From NCBI RefSeq assembly GCF_003589595.1, contig NW_020654748.1:62001-126000 (forward strand): a DNA stretch of 64,000 bases, given 5' to 3'. Positions 31,491 to 42,239 of this stretch are shown piece after piece. The notes below the pieces were generated by a model. It was given only the letters and a program-made list of their open reading frames with translations. It made no database searches and was not told where the DNA came from. Each line of letters begins with the position of its first letter. Position 1 is the stretch's first letter. The translations under genes were made by a program, and so were the position numbers. Origin of the DNA: Hyposmocoma kahamanoa. Its lineage: Eukaryota > Arthropoda > Insecta > Lepidoptera > Cosmopterigidae.

Positions 31491-31496
31491 TGGTCC

Positions 31497-31640
31497 AAAT
31501 ACCAGTGACCGCATTTGCCTATGATTTTAATATACATGTAAATTACGTACATTTGTTACTGTTTAGTACCAATACCTTTTGCTAACGGTACAAGTGAACA
31601 TCTTGATAAAACCTACATACATAGAAGGTTCACAATCTGT
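31497..31640 (-). repeat. Dispersed repeat E (inverted)
   Basis: 'ccagtgaccgcatttgc', 'gtttagtaccaataccttttgctaacggtacaagtgaacatcttgataaaacctacat' parallels 61745-61870 and is the reverse orientation of the 'aggtttcatcacgatgttttcc...' copies. Confidence 0.55.
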
Positions 31641-31644
31641 GTTA

Positions 31645-32125
31645 GGTTAGCGTGAGGGGCTATGGTTGAAACCCTGTCCTTTCATTGTAAATTATGCAGT
31701 TTACTGCTACAAATTTTGAAATTTTTAACATATCCTTTTTCCCTGTGGAACCAAGTATAACATGCTATGTTAAGCTTAACGTTCTTTCTTTTTTCTTCAC
31801 CAGCATTTTCTACAAGGGTGAAAGAGACAGCGTAAACACGTGCTCTGTTCCCAGATTAAAATTGATTGTGTGGCCGTCGACTTTATCTGCGAGACACGAG
31901 CGATTGATTCTTCATCAATCTTTATTCGCAGTATTAACAACATTTTTCTTATTTCGGTGCGTCGTTAAACGCATGTCACGATTTATTTTTTCTTTCTTTA
32001 AGGCCATTTAGCCTTTGTGTAATGTTTTAAAAAGGTTTTAGCACTTAACCTGTTTTGATACGGGACCGCAATTTGATATCATTAGGTTGTAAATTTATGT
32101 TCATTATTATCATCATACGTTTATT
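31645..32125. other. No gene seen
   Basis: The frame 31694-32011 (105 codons, plus) has no recognisable domain. It is rich in phenylalanine and serine, as expected from AT-rich DNA. Confidence 0.35.
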
Positions 32126-32129
32126 TATT

Positions 32130-32640
32130 TGCTTTATGGACAGGATCTAGGCCTTAGCATGCCACACTTTTTCAATGTGGGTTTTTTTATATATAATACA
32201 TGCTTGGCCACGGTCTCACGTGATGTTAAGCGACGATGTGACCGACGGTCAAAATGCCTATTGACTCTAGCCTTGAATAGCCCCAAATTGTACTAGAGCA
32301 TTCCATTTTTTTTGCCGTACGCATCAGAAAGGAGGAAGTAAAGCGCAAATAGGTGGAATATCAACGACATAAGAATGGAGTGCTCCGGAGCTTCTAGTCG
32401 ACCGAAGCAGGAACGATGAGGGTGGAACTAAATTGAAAAGTTCCTGCGCTCATTCCCCGAAATGTATCCGATAGAAAACTGACGAGCAGGCTACTTTTCT
32501 GCGATGTTCGAGATTTGTAGCTTCGACTCCACAAGAGAATTGTTGTTAATAAGTCTCTTTGCTTTTCGCTCTACCTAGTCCAAGGCAGCTAACTGGTAAT
32601 GGGCAGAGCCGTCCCAAAGGTCGAACAATCGAACTTTTTG
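32130..32640 (-). pseudogene. CR1/Jockey-like LINE, ORF2 3' end
   Basis: On the minus strand, LFDLWDGSAHYQLAALD (about 32575-32630) is followed by VERKAKRLINNNSLVESK (32520-32575), then a degenerate LIPP-like stretch. Near the end come WNALVQF and a block like FKARVNRHFDRRSHRRL (about 32220-32260). The order and residues match the family at 17097-17845 and 40730-40985. Frameshifts are present. It ends close to 'aaataaataaac' (minus), a plausible LINE tail. Confidence 0.75.
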
Positions 32641-32644
32641 ATCG

Positions 32645-32955
32645 AACTTGGTTGGGGACTTCACATGTTTTCCAAGGGTTATGAACCTTTTACAATATGC
32701 AGATTTTGTCATAATATTTTCTCGCACCCAGAGACAGAAATAAAAGTCATGGGTGCATACTACCATAGACATTCATAACTACCGTGACTATACGTACCGC
32801 TTTTAAGTTCGTGTCTCGCTGTCCCCGAAACACTATAAATGTCCCGTTTTGACAAAACAGGTCATGAGTTGACCTGTGATAAGAAATTAAAAAAAATGGC
32901 GTGAAAGCGAAAATTATTAAAGCCAGCACACCAGATTACACAAGATTAGTTCTTT
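32645..32955. other. No gene seen
   Basis: The minus frames 32575-32772 and 32747-32929 partly overlap the LINE. The rest has no motif. Confidence 0.35.
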
Positions 32956-32960
32956 CCTAA

Positions 32961-33106
32961 AATGTTTGATAATATAACATTTTCAGTTCTTTTTTAAATG
33001 TTAAACATTTCTATCACAAATAGTTTTATTTTTAATGTTTGATAATATAACATTTTCAGTTCTTTTTTAAATGTTAAACATTTCTATCACAAATAGTTTT
33101 ATTTTT
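32961..33106. repeat. Perfect 73-bp tandem duplication
   Basis: The 73-bp unit starting AATGTTTGATAATATAACAT occurs at 32961-33033 and again at 33034-33106 with no difference seen. Each unit contains an internal inverted pair (AATGTTT ... AAACATT). Identity implies a recent event or an assembly duplication. Confidence 0.9.
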
Positions 33107-33109
33107 AAA

Positions 33110-33950
33110 ACGCGTTATTAAATTGATCTGAAACATTAATGTAATATTTTTTAATGCAAATGTAATACATACAGTGAACCGTTTAATTATCTATTACTAT
33201 TATGAAACTTATCATCGATAATAATACTACACAACTGAACAATATTGACTAAAAGCAAAAGAAGTGGCAGCAGACAGTAAACAAAACCAACAAATGACAA
33301 TCTAATTTCCTGATAGCAAGCGACAAATCTAAATAGAAAGTTAACAGATACCTTATTAACAAGCAAAATGTTGTACAAATGTAACTACACATTATCCAAT
33401 CTGTCACAAACCGGTACCAATACACCCAGGCATAAAACCTTACAATGTAAGCTTAATAATCACTATAAATTCACTTAACTTTGTCGCCTATTTGTATCGA
33501 TTTATGTTGAACTTGGGCGAGATCATGTTTATTTATAAGAGCAGTTTGTGAGTAAAAATAACCCAATAGGTTAAAAGCAACGATAGCCGCAAGATAATGC
33601 TTTAAACTTCCCTTTGACATGGAACTGTATGATCTTGACATGCAATTTGGTTTTCTAACAGCAATTACCTTGTCTTGAACTAAGTATTTCCCTATATTAT
33701 AAGCACCAGACTTTCAAAATTAGTTCCAAGAGTATTGCTTGGCACTTCCGGATGAGAAATCATTTAGACAAGTTCGTCACTTAAAGTAATCTGAACTACT
33801 GTAAGTCGAACTTGGACGTACCTTACACATCGCTGACAGTAATGTCCTTGGGGTCCTGCTATCGAAAAACAAGGACATCAAAAATCAATTTGCTATAGAT
33901 TGTAGTAAGATTAATGGCTCATGTTTTACTGTTCGATATATGGATATATA
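33110..33950. other. AT-rich sequence, nothing recognised
   Basis: The minus frame 33187-33378 has no motif. Confidence 0.35.
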
Positions 33951-33954
33951 GATA

Positions 33955-34290
33955 GATAAATAGTTTATTTATTATTATTAACAGGATAAAAAATATCGAA
34001 AAACAATACTACAAAACAACTAACACTGCACAAATACAAAACAAACGTGCTGGTATTAGCGAAAATAAAAAAAGTAAATAAAAATTAAATTGAGTAACAA
34101 AAAGGACAAACACAAAAATATACAAGGCGTTGCAATAAAAAGCTGTGGTGATAAAACGGCCGTAGCTCTGAATAATTGCTGCTCAATTACAGCAACATAC
34201 TGTTATTCTGCTACGTCAGAAAATATCAGAAAACGGCGGAACCGCTTTGCGGTAGTGAGTGCGTGAGAAGGTATAACAAAATAATTAAAT
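33955..34290 (-). repeat. Possible LINE 3' region, minus orientation
   Basis: It starts 'aaatagtttatttattattattaacagg', like a LINE tail on the minus strand, and runs into A-rich DNA with a GC-richer stretch at 34150-34265 ('aacggcggaaccgctttgcgg'). Assigned by tail only. Confidence 0.3.
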
Positions 34291-34409
34291 GTGTATAGAA
34301 TCATATTTAATTTTATGGTTAGTACTGTTAATTTATGTCCAAATACAATAGTATAATTAAATTAGAGTTATTGTTAGATTGGTAAGAATTGGAAAAATAA
34401 ATTGCTGTT

Positions 34410-34560
34410 GTCAAAATCAAATCATTTATTCCATAGAGCCAATTTTTGCACTTGAAAATGTCATTTTTTAAGCTACTGCTCGTTCACTACGCTGACCTCC
34501 CTGAGAAGAACGAGCAAGAAACTCTAGGGATTGCATACATAGAATAGAATAACGTACATT
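34410..34560 (-). repeat. LINE 3' tail
   Basis: 'caaaatcaaatcatttattccatagagcc' and 'gctgacctccctgagaagaacgagcaagaaactctaggg' match the copy at 57340-57445 ('aaactcaaacaatctttatttcataa...cccctgagaagattgagtacgaaactctagag'). This is a shared LINE 3' UTR in minus orientation. Confidence 0.55.
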
Positions 34561-34833
34561 GAAATAATAAACGTAAATGCTACGGAATACACTTTGAATC
34601 ACAAGTGTGTGGAACCAAAACTCATGTTGTCTTTTCATACATCTTTATCTAACAAATAACCTTAAATTTTGTGACATGACTTTTCAATTAAAATACTTTA
34701 ATGTAACTTTTAAACCACCACCACGTTACCACGGTTTCGTTTACCTTAATTACACAAAATCGTGGTACCAAGAGTTTGGACTTAGTTCTAATGTTAATAA
34801 AATTACGTGTATTTTACACGCATACAAAATATT

Positions 34834-35115
34834 TCAGTAATTGTACTGTGATGCCACAGTCATGATACCAGTCTCCTTAAACTTTTCTCCGAGAGAAACC
34901 CGAGAACCTAAACGGCACACAGAACGAATCGTTCGTTTTTGCAACACAAATATGGTTTGTATATCTATTGTTGGAAGGTAGCAATACCATAGACTTAAAG
35001 CGCTTCTGAAAACCAAATCACTTTTTAATGTTAATTGTCCTAAACGTAAACTTAGTATAGGCACTGTGAAGCACGAGTCATTTCTAAAATGAGGATTTTG
35101 GACATCATTTGCCAC
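34834..35115 (-). pseudogene. LINE post-RT region fragment
   Basis: The minus frame of 93 codons contains LKSDLVFRSALSLWYCYLPT, DIQTIFVLQKRTIRSVCRLG and KFKETGIMTVASQYNY. This is the 'SYG...WG.S.....F.LQK..IR.I....' block that follows the reverse transcriptase in Jockey-group LINEs. It is open here but lacks both the RT and the C-terminus. Confidence 0.65.
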
Positions 35116-35149
35116 ACTCTGGCGAAATCCGAATTGAGGAATTCCTACG

Positions 35150-35290
35150 TTTTACGTGCAGGTTTCATCACGATCTTTTCCTTCACCGTTAACGAGATGT
35201 ATTGCTACTAAACATTCACAAATGTGTGTTACTTGGAAATTGAAGAAGTGTACCTGTTACCACAGGGATTCGACTATCTTCGACCTCTCT
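35150..35290 (+). repeat. Dispersed repeat E (long copy)
   Basis: 'cgtgcaggtttcatcacgatcttttccttcaccgttaacgag', 'ctactaaacattcacaaatgtg' and 'tggaaattgaagaagtgtacctg...gggattcgac' are the most complete set of blocks of this family. The last block is a pol III box-B-like sequence on the minus strand. Confidence 0.7.
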
Positions 35291-35294
35291 ATTA

Positions 35295-36050
35295 AGAAGC
35301 ACCGTTCTATTTCTTCCTGCGGTATAAACTGTCGTGACAAATATTTTACATTGTTGCTAGCAACTTCAACTGGTAAGAGTTTGGATTTAGAAGTACCTAA
35401 TTTTTCTCGGTATCATTTTAAAGAATTTTGACTTCATCTTTCGTCGTTTGTGGGTTGCAACTGGGGACGGGTCTTCTCTAAAAAAAAGTAGTTAAGCCAT
35501 TGTACATCATGCTGACCCAAACTTCACACGTTTGTGAACCATCTTTGATATGCAGGATTACAACCGTTCTCGAATATATTGGCAATGTACATGGGATCAA
35601 TGATGGCGCTAGTTCCCAGTCAAGATTGAACTTCAAGTGGGAGTAGAAAAAGTATCGAATGATCATTGCCAAGCTTTTTATGCATTTTAGTATCCATTAT
35701 ATGAATGAGACTTATTTGCATTAAACGGTTTGAGTTTTATAGTTGCTAGTAGTATAAAATTGAAATTGATAGCGATCGGTTTATATGGTCATGTAATTTC
35801 CGATTCAAATAACATTTATTAGTGGTTTCCATCGTTTTATTTCTACACATGTTGCGAAGCTGTTGAAATTGAGTAAGTGAGTTGGTAAGGTTGCTTAATA
35901 GCCGGTTACTTGTTGTACCATGACACAATCTACTGTGGGTATCGTTGACATTTGTCTAACGTCGAAACATAATCGACAAAGTTAGCGGTTATTAATCTCT
36001 AAACATAGCGATAATTATGACGGTGCCCCTTTAACTTTATATATACAAAT
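35295..36050. other. No gene seen
   Basis: The frames 35478-35672 and 35746-35928 (minus) have no motif. Confidence 0.35.
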
Positions 36051-36054
36051 ATAT

Positions 36055-37145
36055 CACGCCATTTTCCCATCGGAGTAGGCAGAGATCACAGCCTTCCACC
36101 TGCTACGATCTTGATATACCTCTTACGTCTCATCAACACGTATCAGAGCTTTCATGTGCGCTTGTCGGTTAAGGATACTTTTAACTTGGGCTTTCATTAT
36201 TAGGCCGTTTTCGCCTTGGTCGGTCTTTACCAGCGGGGATGTCCCTGCTCACTTTCGCCCTATAGATCTATTTAGTTAATCTTATTTCATTCATTCTCTC
36301 TACATAATTTAAACCATCACATGGTAACACAGAACCGAAAAACACGAACTTTTTTACTTGTGTCACTATCTTAACTTTATTTTTAGTATTCATCATTATA
36401 TCATAATAAATCATACCATAATTGTCATCATCATCATCAACAACCCACTACTAAGCGCCTCTTATCTAACTGTCGTAACTAACATTAAGTAAATTTTTCA
36501 GGATAAATAATTTTTTATTTAATACTCGTTATATTTTGATTTGGATCAAACTTGTTTTATCAATGAGTTACAATTATATACGACTGTTAGTGAAGAGTAT
36601 TTGTTTTTGAAACCAGCCGTTTAATGTCAGGTACGGCATTTAGTGAGAACGATGATATGTTATTATGATATGATTTCCAGATATCTGTACAGATATGAGC
36701 TAGCTGTAAAGCTTTTTATATTTGTTTTAAAACAACGAAATCACTTATAAATTTATTTTCATTTATACGGTTGAATTCTTTAAGATACCCATTTCTTCTT
36801 TCTATTAAACAAAATTGCATACGAAGTATATACATATACTCATCATAAGTTTGGATTTGAAAAGGCATTTACCAATGAATTGGTCCATTCTCAAACCTCT
36901 ATCACTATCATACAACTGTGTCAAACTGTCGTCCATGAGCCGAATGAAGAGTCACGGCGACAGTACACATCCCTGTCAGACACTCTAGTGGATGCCGAAC
37001 CGTTTATTCTAATATACGTCCTGATTCCTCGTAGGACGATGTAAACGCACATATTAGACATATCATACCTGCAGCGAGTCTCATTGAATAACGTATAAAA
37101 GGCAAATGATATGGCAATAAGACAATCGTAAAACTGCAACACAAG
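36055..37145 (-). pseudogene. LINE with RT and C-terminal fragments
   Basis: On the minus strand the 5' part (36850-37145) reads LRGIRTYIRINGS and, in the next frame, QGCVLSP-stop-LFIRLMDDSL followed by GLRMDQFIGKC; this is the RT 'VRQGCVLSPWLFN...D' block. After a 480-bp gap without recognisable coding, the 3' part (36055-36370) reads KFVFFGSVLPCDG, YVERMNEIRLTK and finally EVYQDRSRWKAVISAYSDGK plus MA before a stop. These are the post-RT 'KE.VYLGS', 'VERM...RLTK' and C-terminal 'DRS.WK.V.SAY..G' blocks of one LINE family. The missing middle is a deletion or replacement. Confidence 0.75.
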
Positions 37146-37149
37146 AACG

Positions 37150-37515
37150 TCCAGGCTTTTGTTGATAGGAAGCTTTCTATCAATAAAATAAAAAGTAACA
37201 GCAGTTGCTACTTCAAGACTTTGGCTGATAGCGCTTTATATTCAATAGTTACATGACTAAACTGAATAACTGGTTTTATATTATTTTGAGGGCATAGGAA
37301 GTCGACATTATAGAAATTGTTATTATTGGAGGACTGTGGATATTCTATGATACACAGTTTACAATTAACATTCTTGAATCCTCAACGTCTTCAACAAAAT
37401 TTTAATTCTCAGAATCAATAGAGATACGAATGATTTCTATTAAGACACGTTTCATTTTCATCGAATCGTTGAAAATGCAGCAATAATGGACTTTTTTACA
37501 TTGTAATAAATTGCT
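37150..37515. other. No gene seen
   Basis: AT-rich sequence, nothing recognised. Confidence 0.35.
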
Positions 37516-37519
37516 GGCA

Positions 37520-37870
37520 AGTCTGTTTTGTTATAATTAGTAATAGTAACAAAGATCGAACGCTTAGAAAAAATTCTTTGGACCCGGCTGAATGAAAATT
37601 CCTTTGAACCAACGTCTTCTAGCAAACCGTGCAAGATGCTATGCTAAGTAAGCCACGGGAAGAACCAGCAGACCTGACAAATTTTTCTATGTATACACGC
37701 CAGCACATCAAGCTAAACATTGACGTATCCTGTTCCGTTGCACTGGAGGTGAGTTTCGAACAAAAATGTGTAGTGTGATGTGCCATTGTCCGTGCTTGTT
37801 GCAAATCTTTCTTTTGGATTTTTCACTACTTTTTTTGCCGTAGCGCCATCTGTGAGAAATCTGTTTTGAT
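37520..37870 (-). repeat. tRNA-derived SINE, family A
   Basis: On the minus strand, 'gtggcttacttagcatagcatc' (box A region) is followed by 'ttgcacggtttgctagaagacgttggttcaaag' (degenerate box B) and 'gatctttgtt' near the 3' end. 'gtagcgccatctgtgagaaat' (37841-37861) lies at the head side. Other copies are at 41443-41690, 45591-45800, 53060-53190 and 56477-56680. Confidence 0.65.
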
Positions 37871-37874
37871 TCAA

Positions 37875-38635
37875 ATAACTGAATAAAGCCAAACACGTCG
37901 TTGTCTTATTTCAGTGTCATAATCTTTCAATGTATTGGAAATGTCCTTAAAAAGGCCAGGCGCAAACGGACAAAAGTAATGAGTAGAGAAGGTAAGAGGT
38001 TTTGTCAGTAACAAAACCAGCGGACGTTCATGGTCTCTGCCAGTGGGGAATAACCACGATAGTATGTATGTCATACGGCTTCAAGTGTGACATCTCGATT
38101 CAGCCTTCGACTATTCGTTGTACGTCGAGCCCCGAGGGAAGACTTGTATTAATCGTAAAAGTAATCTTTGTATCTGTAATTCAGAACAATATCAGAACCT
38201 GTTTGCGATCTTCATCTATGTTGGATTCAATTGAATATAAAAATGTCTTTTCGCGTCAAAAGATGGAACATGGAATTGAAATTAAATATAAAAAAAAAGT
38301 TTGAGACCTTATTATCCTTCCTTCAGAAGTCTATTTTATCACAATTTAAAAAAATACCTAAGGTTGGATCCAGTTTCTATATCTTGTCTGCCTATATAAC
38401 GAGTTTGATTATTCAAAATATGACCGAACAATTCGCACAGAGCAAAACCTGTAACAAACAAGCGCGATATGGTATCCTTACATTAAGTTCCATCACTCGC
38501 CATTAGATGGCGTTAGTAGTATTCTGAAACACTTAGCAGTTTGTGAAATTTAGTATACTAAAACTTTTAACTTACTACCAAGTTTTGTATAATAAATGGC
38601 AGTATGCTTTTTATTACTAGCAGCGTTTTAATGCA
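37875..38635. other. No gene seen
   Basis: The frames 38002-38304 and 38231-38506 (plus) have no domain and overlap in different frames. Confidence 0.35.
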
Positions 38636-38669
38636 ACAGACGGTACTCAAGGATTAAACAACACATTTA

Positions 38670-38765
38670 CTTCCGTGAGGAACAATGATTGGTCCCGCTC
38701 ACGCGATGCGCTCCTCTTACCGCAAAATGGCGGCTATTTGGTTTCGCAAATTAGAAAAGCATTCA
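38670..38765. promoter_or_regulatory. Possible host promoter-like patch
   Basis: A GC-richer stretch in AT-rich surroundings carries GATTGG (inverted CCAAT) at about 38689, 'ccgctcacgcgatgcgctcctcttaccgc' and AAAATGGCGGC at about 38723-38733, which resembles a YY1/Pho-type core. There is no TATA box and no long frame attached. Promoter function is a guess from motif clustering. Confidence 0.2.
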
Positions 38766-38769
38766 CTTT

Positions 38770-40480
38770 AAATACAAGTTTTTATAAATAAAAATTATTA
38801 TTAAATTATTGTTCTGCATTGCTAAATAAATACCCTCCGTACTACCAATAAAACATCTCAAATAAAATGCAGTAATACACCGCCAATCCTGCACTTCAAA
38901 AGCACTAATGAAATTTTTGGTGTACTTGGATAAATATGATAATATTCCGTTTGAGTGGTTCTAACGTTTACCATGAAATTACTCCTTAAAGTATAGTTTA
39001 TAAACATTTATATTCAGAGTAAACTTAAAAAACGCTACTTACGGTATGTTTTCAATAAATAAACACCGAAATCACCAGCCCAAACAATAACACACACGAT
39101 TGTCGTGACGTATTTTTGAAGTTGTTCATTTTTTTTAAATGACAGACCCAGGCATTAAAAACTTTATGGTTTGCTAGAGTAGTTACCGAAATAGCAATTA
39201 ATATTAGTTCTTTTACCTGTTATAACTTCGATATCCGATAAATCGGTATAAAATCATCACCGGCACCTCTAGGTGTGGTATGCGTCTACGGCTGCATGTA
39301 TCGCGTGAGCAGTTAGTGTAGTTTGAGGAGACTCCAAAGAAGTGAGAACTTCATCTGTCTGCGCACCCCTCTCCGCTGATTTGGCTACAAACCTTAATTA
39401 AGTAAATAAACGTCCACATTAAACACCTCAAAAATTCACATAAAACTTTATAACTCTACAACTCTGAAACTTTCGAAAATTCCCCCAAATTACGACGTTC
39501 TCGAAAATTATTATGGCTATAACTTTGCTTAATCAGGTGGTTCGATAACGATAATTCCGTACGACTATAAAACTGTTGTCTCATTTAAGGTTTTTCTAAA
39601 TCTTATGACTCGTGCTGTTAAAATTTATATAAAGATAAAGATTTTAAAGTCTTCATCGTTTACTTTTCATCCGACACTGTCCCAATTTATGATTAACTAA
39701 GTAAGATTGATGTTCACTGGACTTTGTTAACAATCACGGAAGACTGTCTGTAGTTTAAGCGAGTTTTTGTTTCTAACGCACTGTGCTGATGAAGAGATTG
39801 TGACCTTCACCAAAAGAACAAAATTTTCACTCCATAGAAAACATAATAACGTCAAATGTACGATTATGCCCTCTAAATCTATCTTATGGGAACATTTCTT
39901 TAATGTCTGCTATAGAGGCTTCGCTCTTGAAATCAAAACATACGACTGCGCTGCGGCGTCATGTAATACCACGAGTTTCTTCTTCTGTGAAGAGTGGACA
40001 AACACAAGAATGAGTTCGATGCCAGAAGATAAGTTGAGTCGTTCGGCTAGAGACATGATCCATTTTGTTGCTTTGTATTTCTTAGCCAAAAAATCAAGCC
40101 AAGAAATCCGTTGCGTCATCCGTTAAACGCATGGTTCAAATTATATTAATCACACAAGTTTAATATAAAACTTGTATCTTATATACTAAGCACTAAGGTA
40201 TAAAAACTACAATTCAGCTCATCGAAATCTGACGAGTAATTTTCTGTAACACTTGATCAAATTTACAGATAACATTTTCGAAAATGTATTGGTGTGTTCT
40301 ACTGTTTGCTTTATATCCAATGGATTTAATACAATTATATTTTATTATTATTTTATTTTTACATTATATTTTATTATGTGATTAGACTTGATTTGCATTT
40401 CCTAAAATAAAATGTTCCGAATTGAACACTACCATGTTTTTACTAGTACCATGATACTAAATATTTGAGTACACTGGCAT
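38770..40480. other. Mostly featureless; overlapping antisense frames
   Basis: The longest frame is 39767-40126 (119 codons, plus). On the opposite strand 39910-40119 (69 codons) reads a rather protein-like SLAERLNLSSGIELILVFVH. Neither shows a known domain. No repeats recognised. Confidence 0.3.
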
Positions 40481-40489
40481 CTGTCTCAT

Positions 40490-40728
40490 CAATGGTTAGA
40501 AGCCTTGTGACCGTCCATAGACAGGTACAGTGGTCCCCTCCCATGGGAGTAACCAAGATTCGCAAAAGACAGATATGCTAACCTGAGCCAATACTACACT
40601 TTGTGCCTTTTGAGATGGATAGCTAGGTAATATAGGCGAAACCTCTTGCTAAGGAGCTTTCAGGTATTGAAGCTTCCGGTGACTGAAAGACTGGGATGAA
40701 CCGCCGCCAAAGGTTAAGTTCATCACGG
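40490..40728. other. Unassigned GC-richer block before a LINE end
   Basis: 'cttgtgaccgtccatagacaggtacagtggtcccctcccatgggagtaacc' and 'gaactgggatgaaccgccgcc'-like sequence stands out from the AT-rich flanks. It does not match the LINE family that follows at 40730 or any other copy in the window. I do not recognise it. Confidence 0.3.
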
Positions 40729-40729
40729 A

Positions 40730-40985
40730 GAGTGTACGATGGAATTGCATGATTTGATTCCTCCTTTCCATCATCAAGGGACTAGACGTGGGCTGGGGTT
40801 CCAATCTTATGTTGTGGTTATTCCCAGGAATGCTGTGACTTGGACCTTTTCAAGGCGAGAGTGTATAGGCATTATTTAGGTGTGCATCGACCTCATCGTC
40901 ACTTTCTAGCAGGTGAAATGGAGGTCGAATGCGCATTTATTTTTTGTATAAGTTTAGCTGTCCAAAGTAAGAACATTGTCCGCCT
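40730..40985 (+). pseudogene. CR1/Jockey-like LINE C-terminus
   Basis: The plus strand reads CTMELHDLIPPFHHQGTRRG (about 40737-40795), LGFQSYVVVIPRNAVTW, then DLFKARVYRHYLGVHRPHRH (40840-40905). It matches the end of the copies at 17097-17845 and 32130-32640. At least one frameshift is present. Confidence 0.7.
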
Positions 40986-40989
40986 ACTG

Positions 40990-41440
40990 GATGCGATGCG
41001 ATGTCAATTAAACTGTCTATTTTCAACTTTTAATATAAAAGCTTATTTAGTATATTGTTACCTTTACTTTGCCGTATAAATACTTCTTATTTATATAAGG
41101 GCAAGAAAGGTATCTTACCCCTGCAATATCTCGACTTTAATTACCCATTTTAAACATTAAAATACTCAAATAAACTGTAATTAGGTTGAAAGCAATGCTC
41201 ATAAAACTGTCTTCTCATTAACGCGACTTTTAACTGCTCATCGCTTCACTCTCGAACCTAAATTTGACGATTTATTTGTTACTTCAGTGAAGTTTATTTC
41301 AAATTGAGTGTTGGTGATAAGTAGACATAAATGGATATTGAGGGAGACAAAATGACTTGAGATGGACAATACAATAAAAGTGGAGAGTTTATTTTAACAT
41401 TAGAAGAACAAAGTTACTCTTTTTGTCATGAACCAATTGA
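40990..41440. other. No gene seen
   Basis: AT-rich sequence, nothing recognised. Confidence 0.35.
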
Positions 41441-41442
41441 TT

Positions 41443-41690
41443 TTATAATTATTAATACAAAGATCGAACACTCAGAAAAAATTCCTTCGATCCGGTCGGA
41501 TTCGAACCGACGTCTTCTTGCATACCGTGCCAGACGCTATACCAACTGCGTCTATAGCGTCTGGCACGGTATGCAAGAAGATGTCGGTTCGAATCCGACC
41601 GGATCGAAGGAATTTTTTCTGAGTGTTTGATCTTTGTATTAATAATTATAAGAAACTAGTGGAGTGATTTCACAAAAAAAAAATTGAATA
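41443..41690. repeat. Snapback tRNA-derived SINE (family A), 99-bp arms
   Basis: 41443-41541 and 41553-41651 are inverted copies of each other with two mismatches that I can see, separated by the 11-nt loop CCAACTGCGTC. Each arm, read away from the centre, is a tRNA-derived SINE: a box A region 'tggtatagcgtctgg' (left arm and loop), a perfect box B GGTTCGAATCC inside CGGTTCGAATCCGACCGG, then GATCGAAGGAATTTTTTC with a T-run that could stop pol III, and 'gatctttgtattaataattataa'. The right arm continues into the family tail to about 41690. As single-strand DNA or RNA it would fold into a near-perfect hairpin. Confidence 0.9.
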
Positions 41691-41694
41691 TCAA

Positions 41695-42028
41695 TTGAAT
41701 AAAAACTTAATCAATCGATTTTAGTTTATTTTTCATTTTCTCTGGTTCTGGTTCTAGTCTGGTTCCGTAGCTGATCTGATGAAAAGCTAATTCAAAAGCA
41801 GAAAACATCAGGACTTCAGTTTCGACTACGTAACCGCACCTTTTAGATTTGAAAGCTTAGGTCCGTCAAGTTCCAGTACCCTTCTTTTCTTTGAAATGAT
41901 ATCCAAAAAAATTAAATACCGAATGGAAAACCCAAGGACACCCTTGCTCAAAAATAAAAGCATAGTCTTGCAAATTGGAACCAACTTTATTAACTATACA
42001 GCCCTAATCTTAGTATTAATTTATATAT
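41695..42028. other. No gene seen
   Basis: No motif recognised. Confidence 0.35.
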
Positions 42029-42029
42029 A

Positions 42030-42235
42030 TTAACTCTCTCAGTGGCAGAGCAGTTACAATGCTGGTCTGCCACGCAGATGCCCCGAGTTCAATTCATGGG
42101 CCGGGAGAAATATTTGTATGGCCAACATTTATTTCTCTCATGAGTTTGGGTTTAATTTGTGGTTATCTATGTGTGTGTTTGTGGCACCCGCGACACAGGA
42201 TTTTATTAGTTTGGGAGCTACGATACCCAAAGACA
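42030..42235 (+). repeat. tRNA-derived SINE, family 2
   Basis: The head 'ctctcagtggcagagcagttacaatgctggtctgccacgcagatgccccgagttcaattc' has box A (AGTGGCAGAGCAG) and box B (AGTTCAATTC). The tRNA-unrelated body is 'gggccgggagaaatatttgtatggccaacatttatttctct...tttaatttgtggttatctatgtg...acaggatttt'. Other copies are at 44775-44905, 50018-50185 and 57091-57310. The plus frames 42059-42265 and 42118-42315 are translations of it. Confidence 0.8.
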
Positions 42236-42239
42236 TACA

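Noticed and set aside
41480..41555. Possible true tRNA gene on the minus strand
   Set aside because: The anticodon arm does not form and the same sequence recurs as a diverged family; it is a SINE head in the snapback copy.
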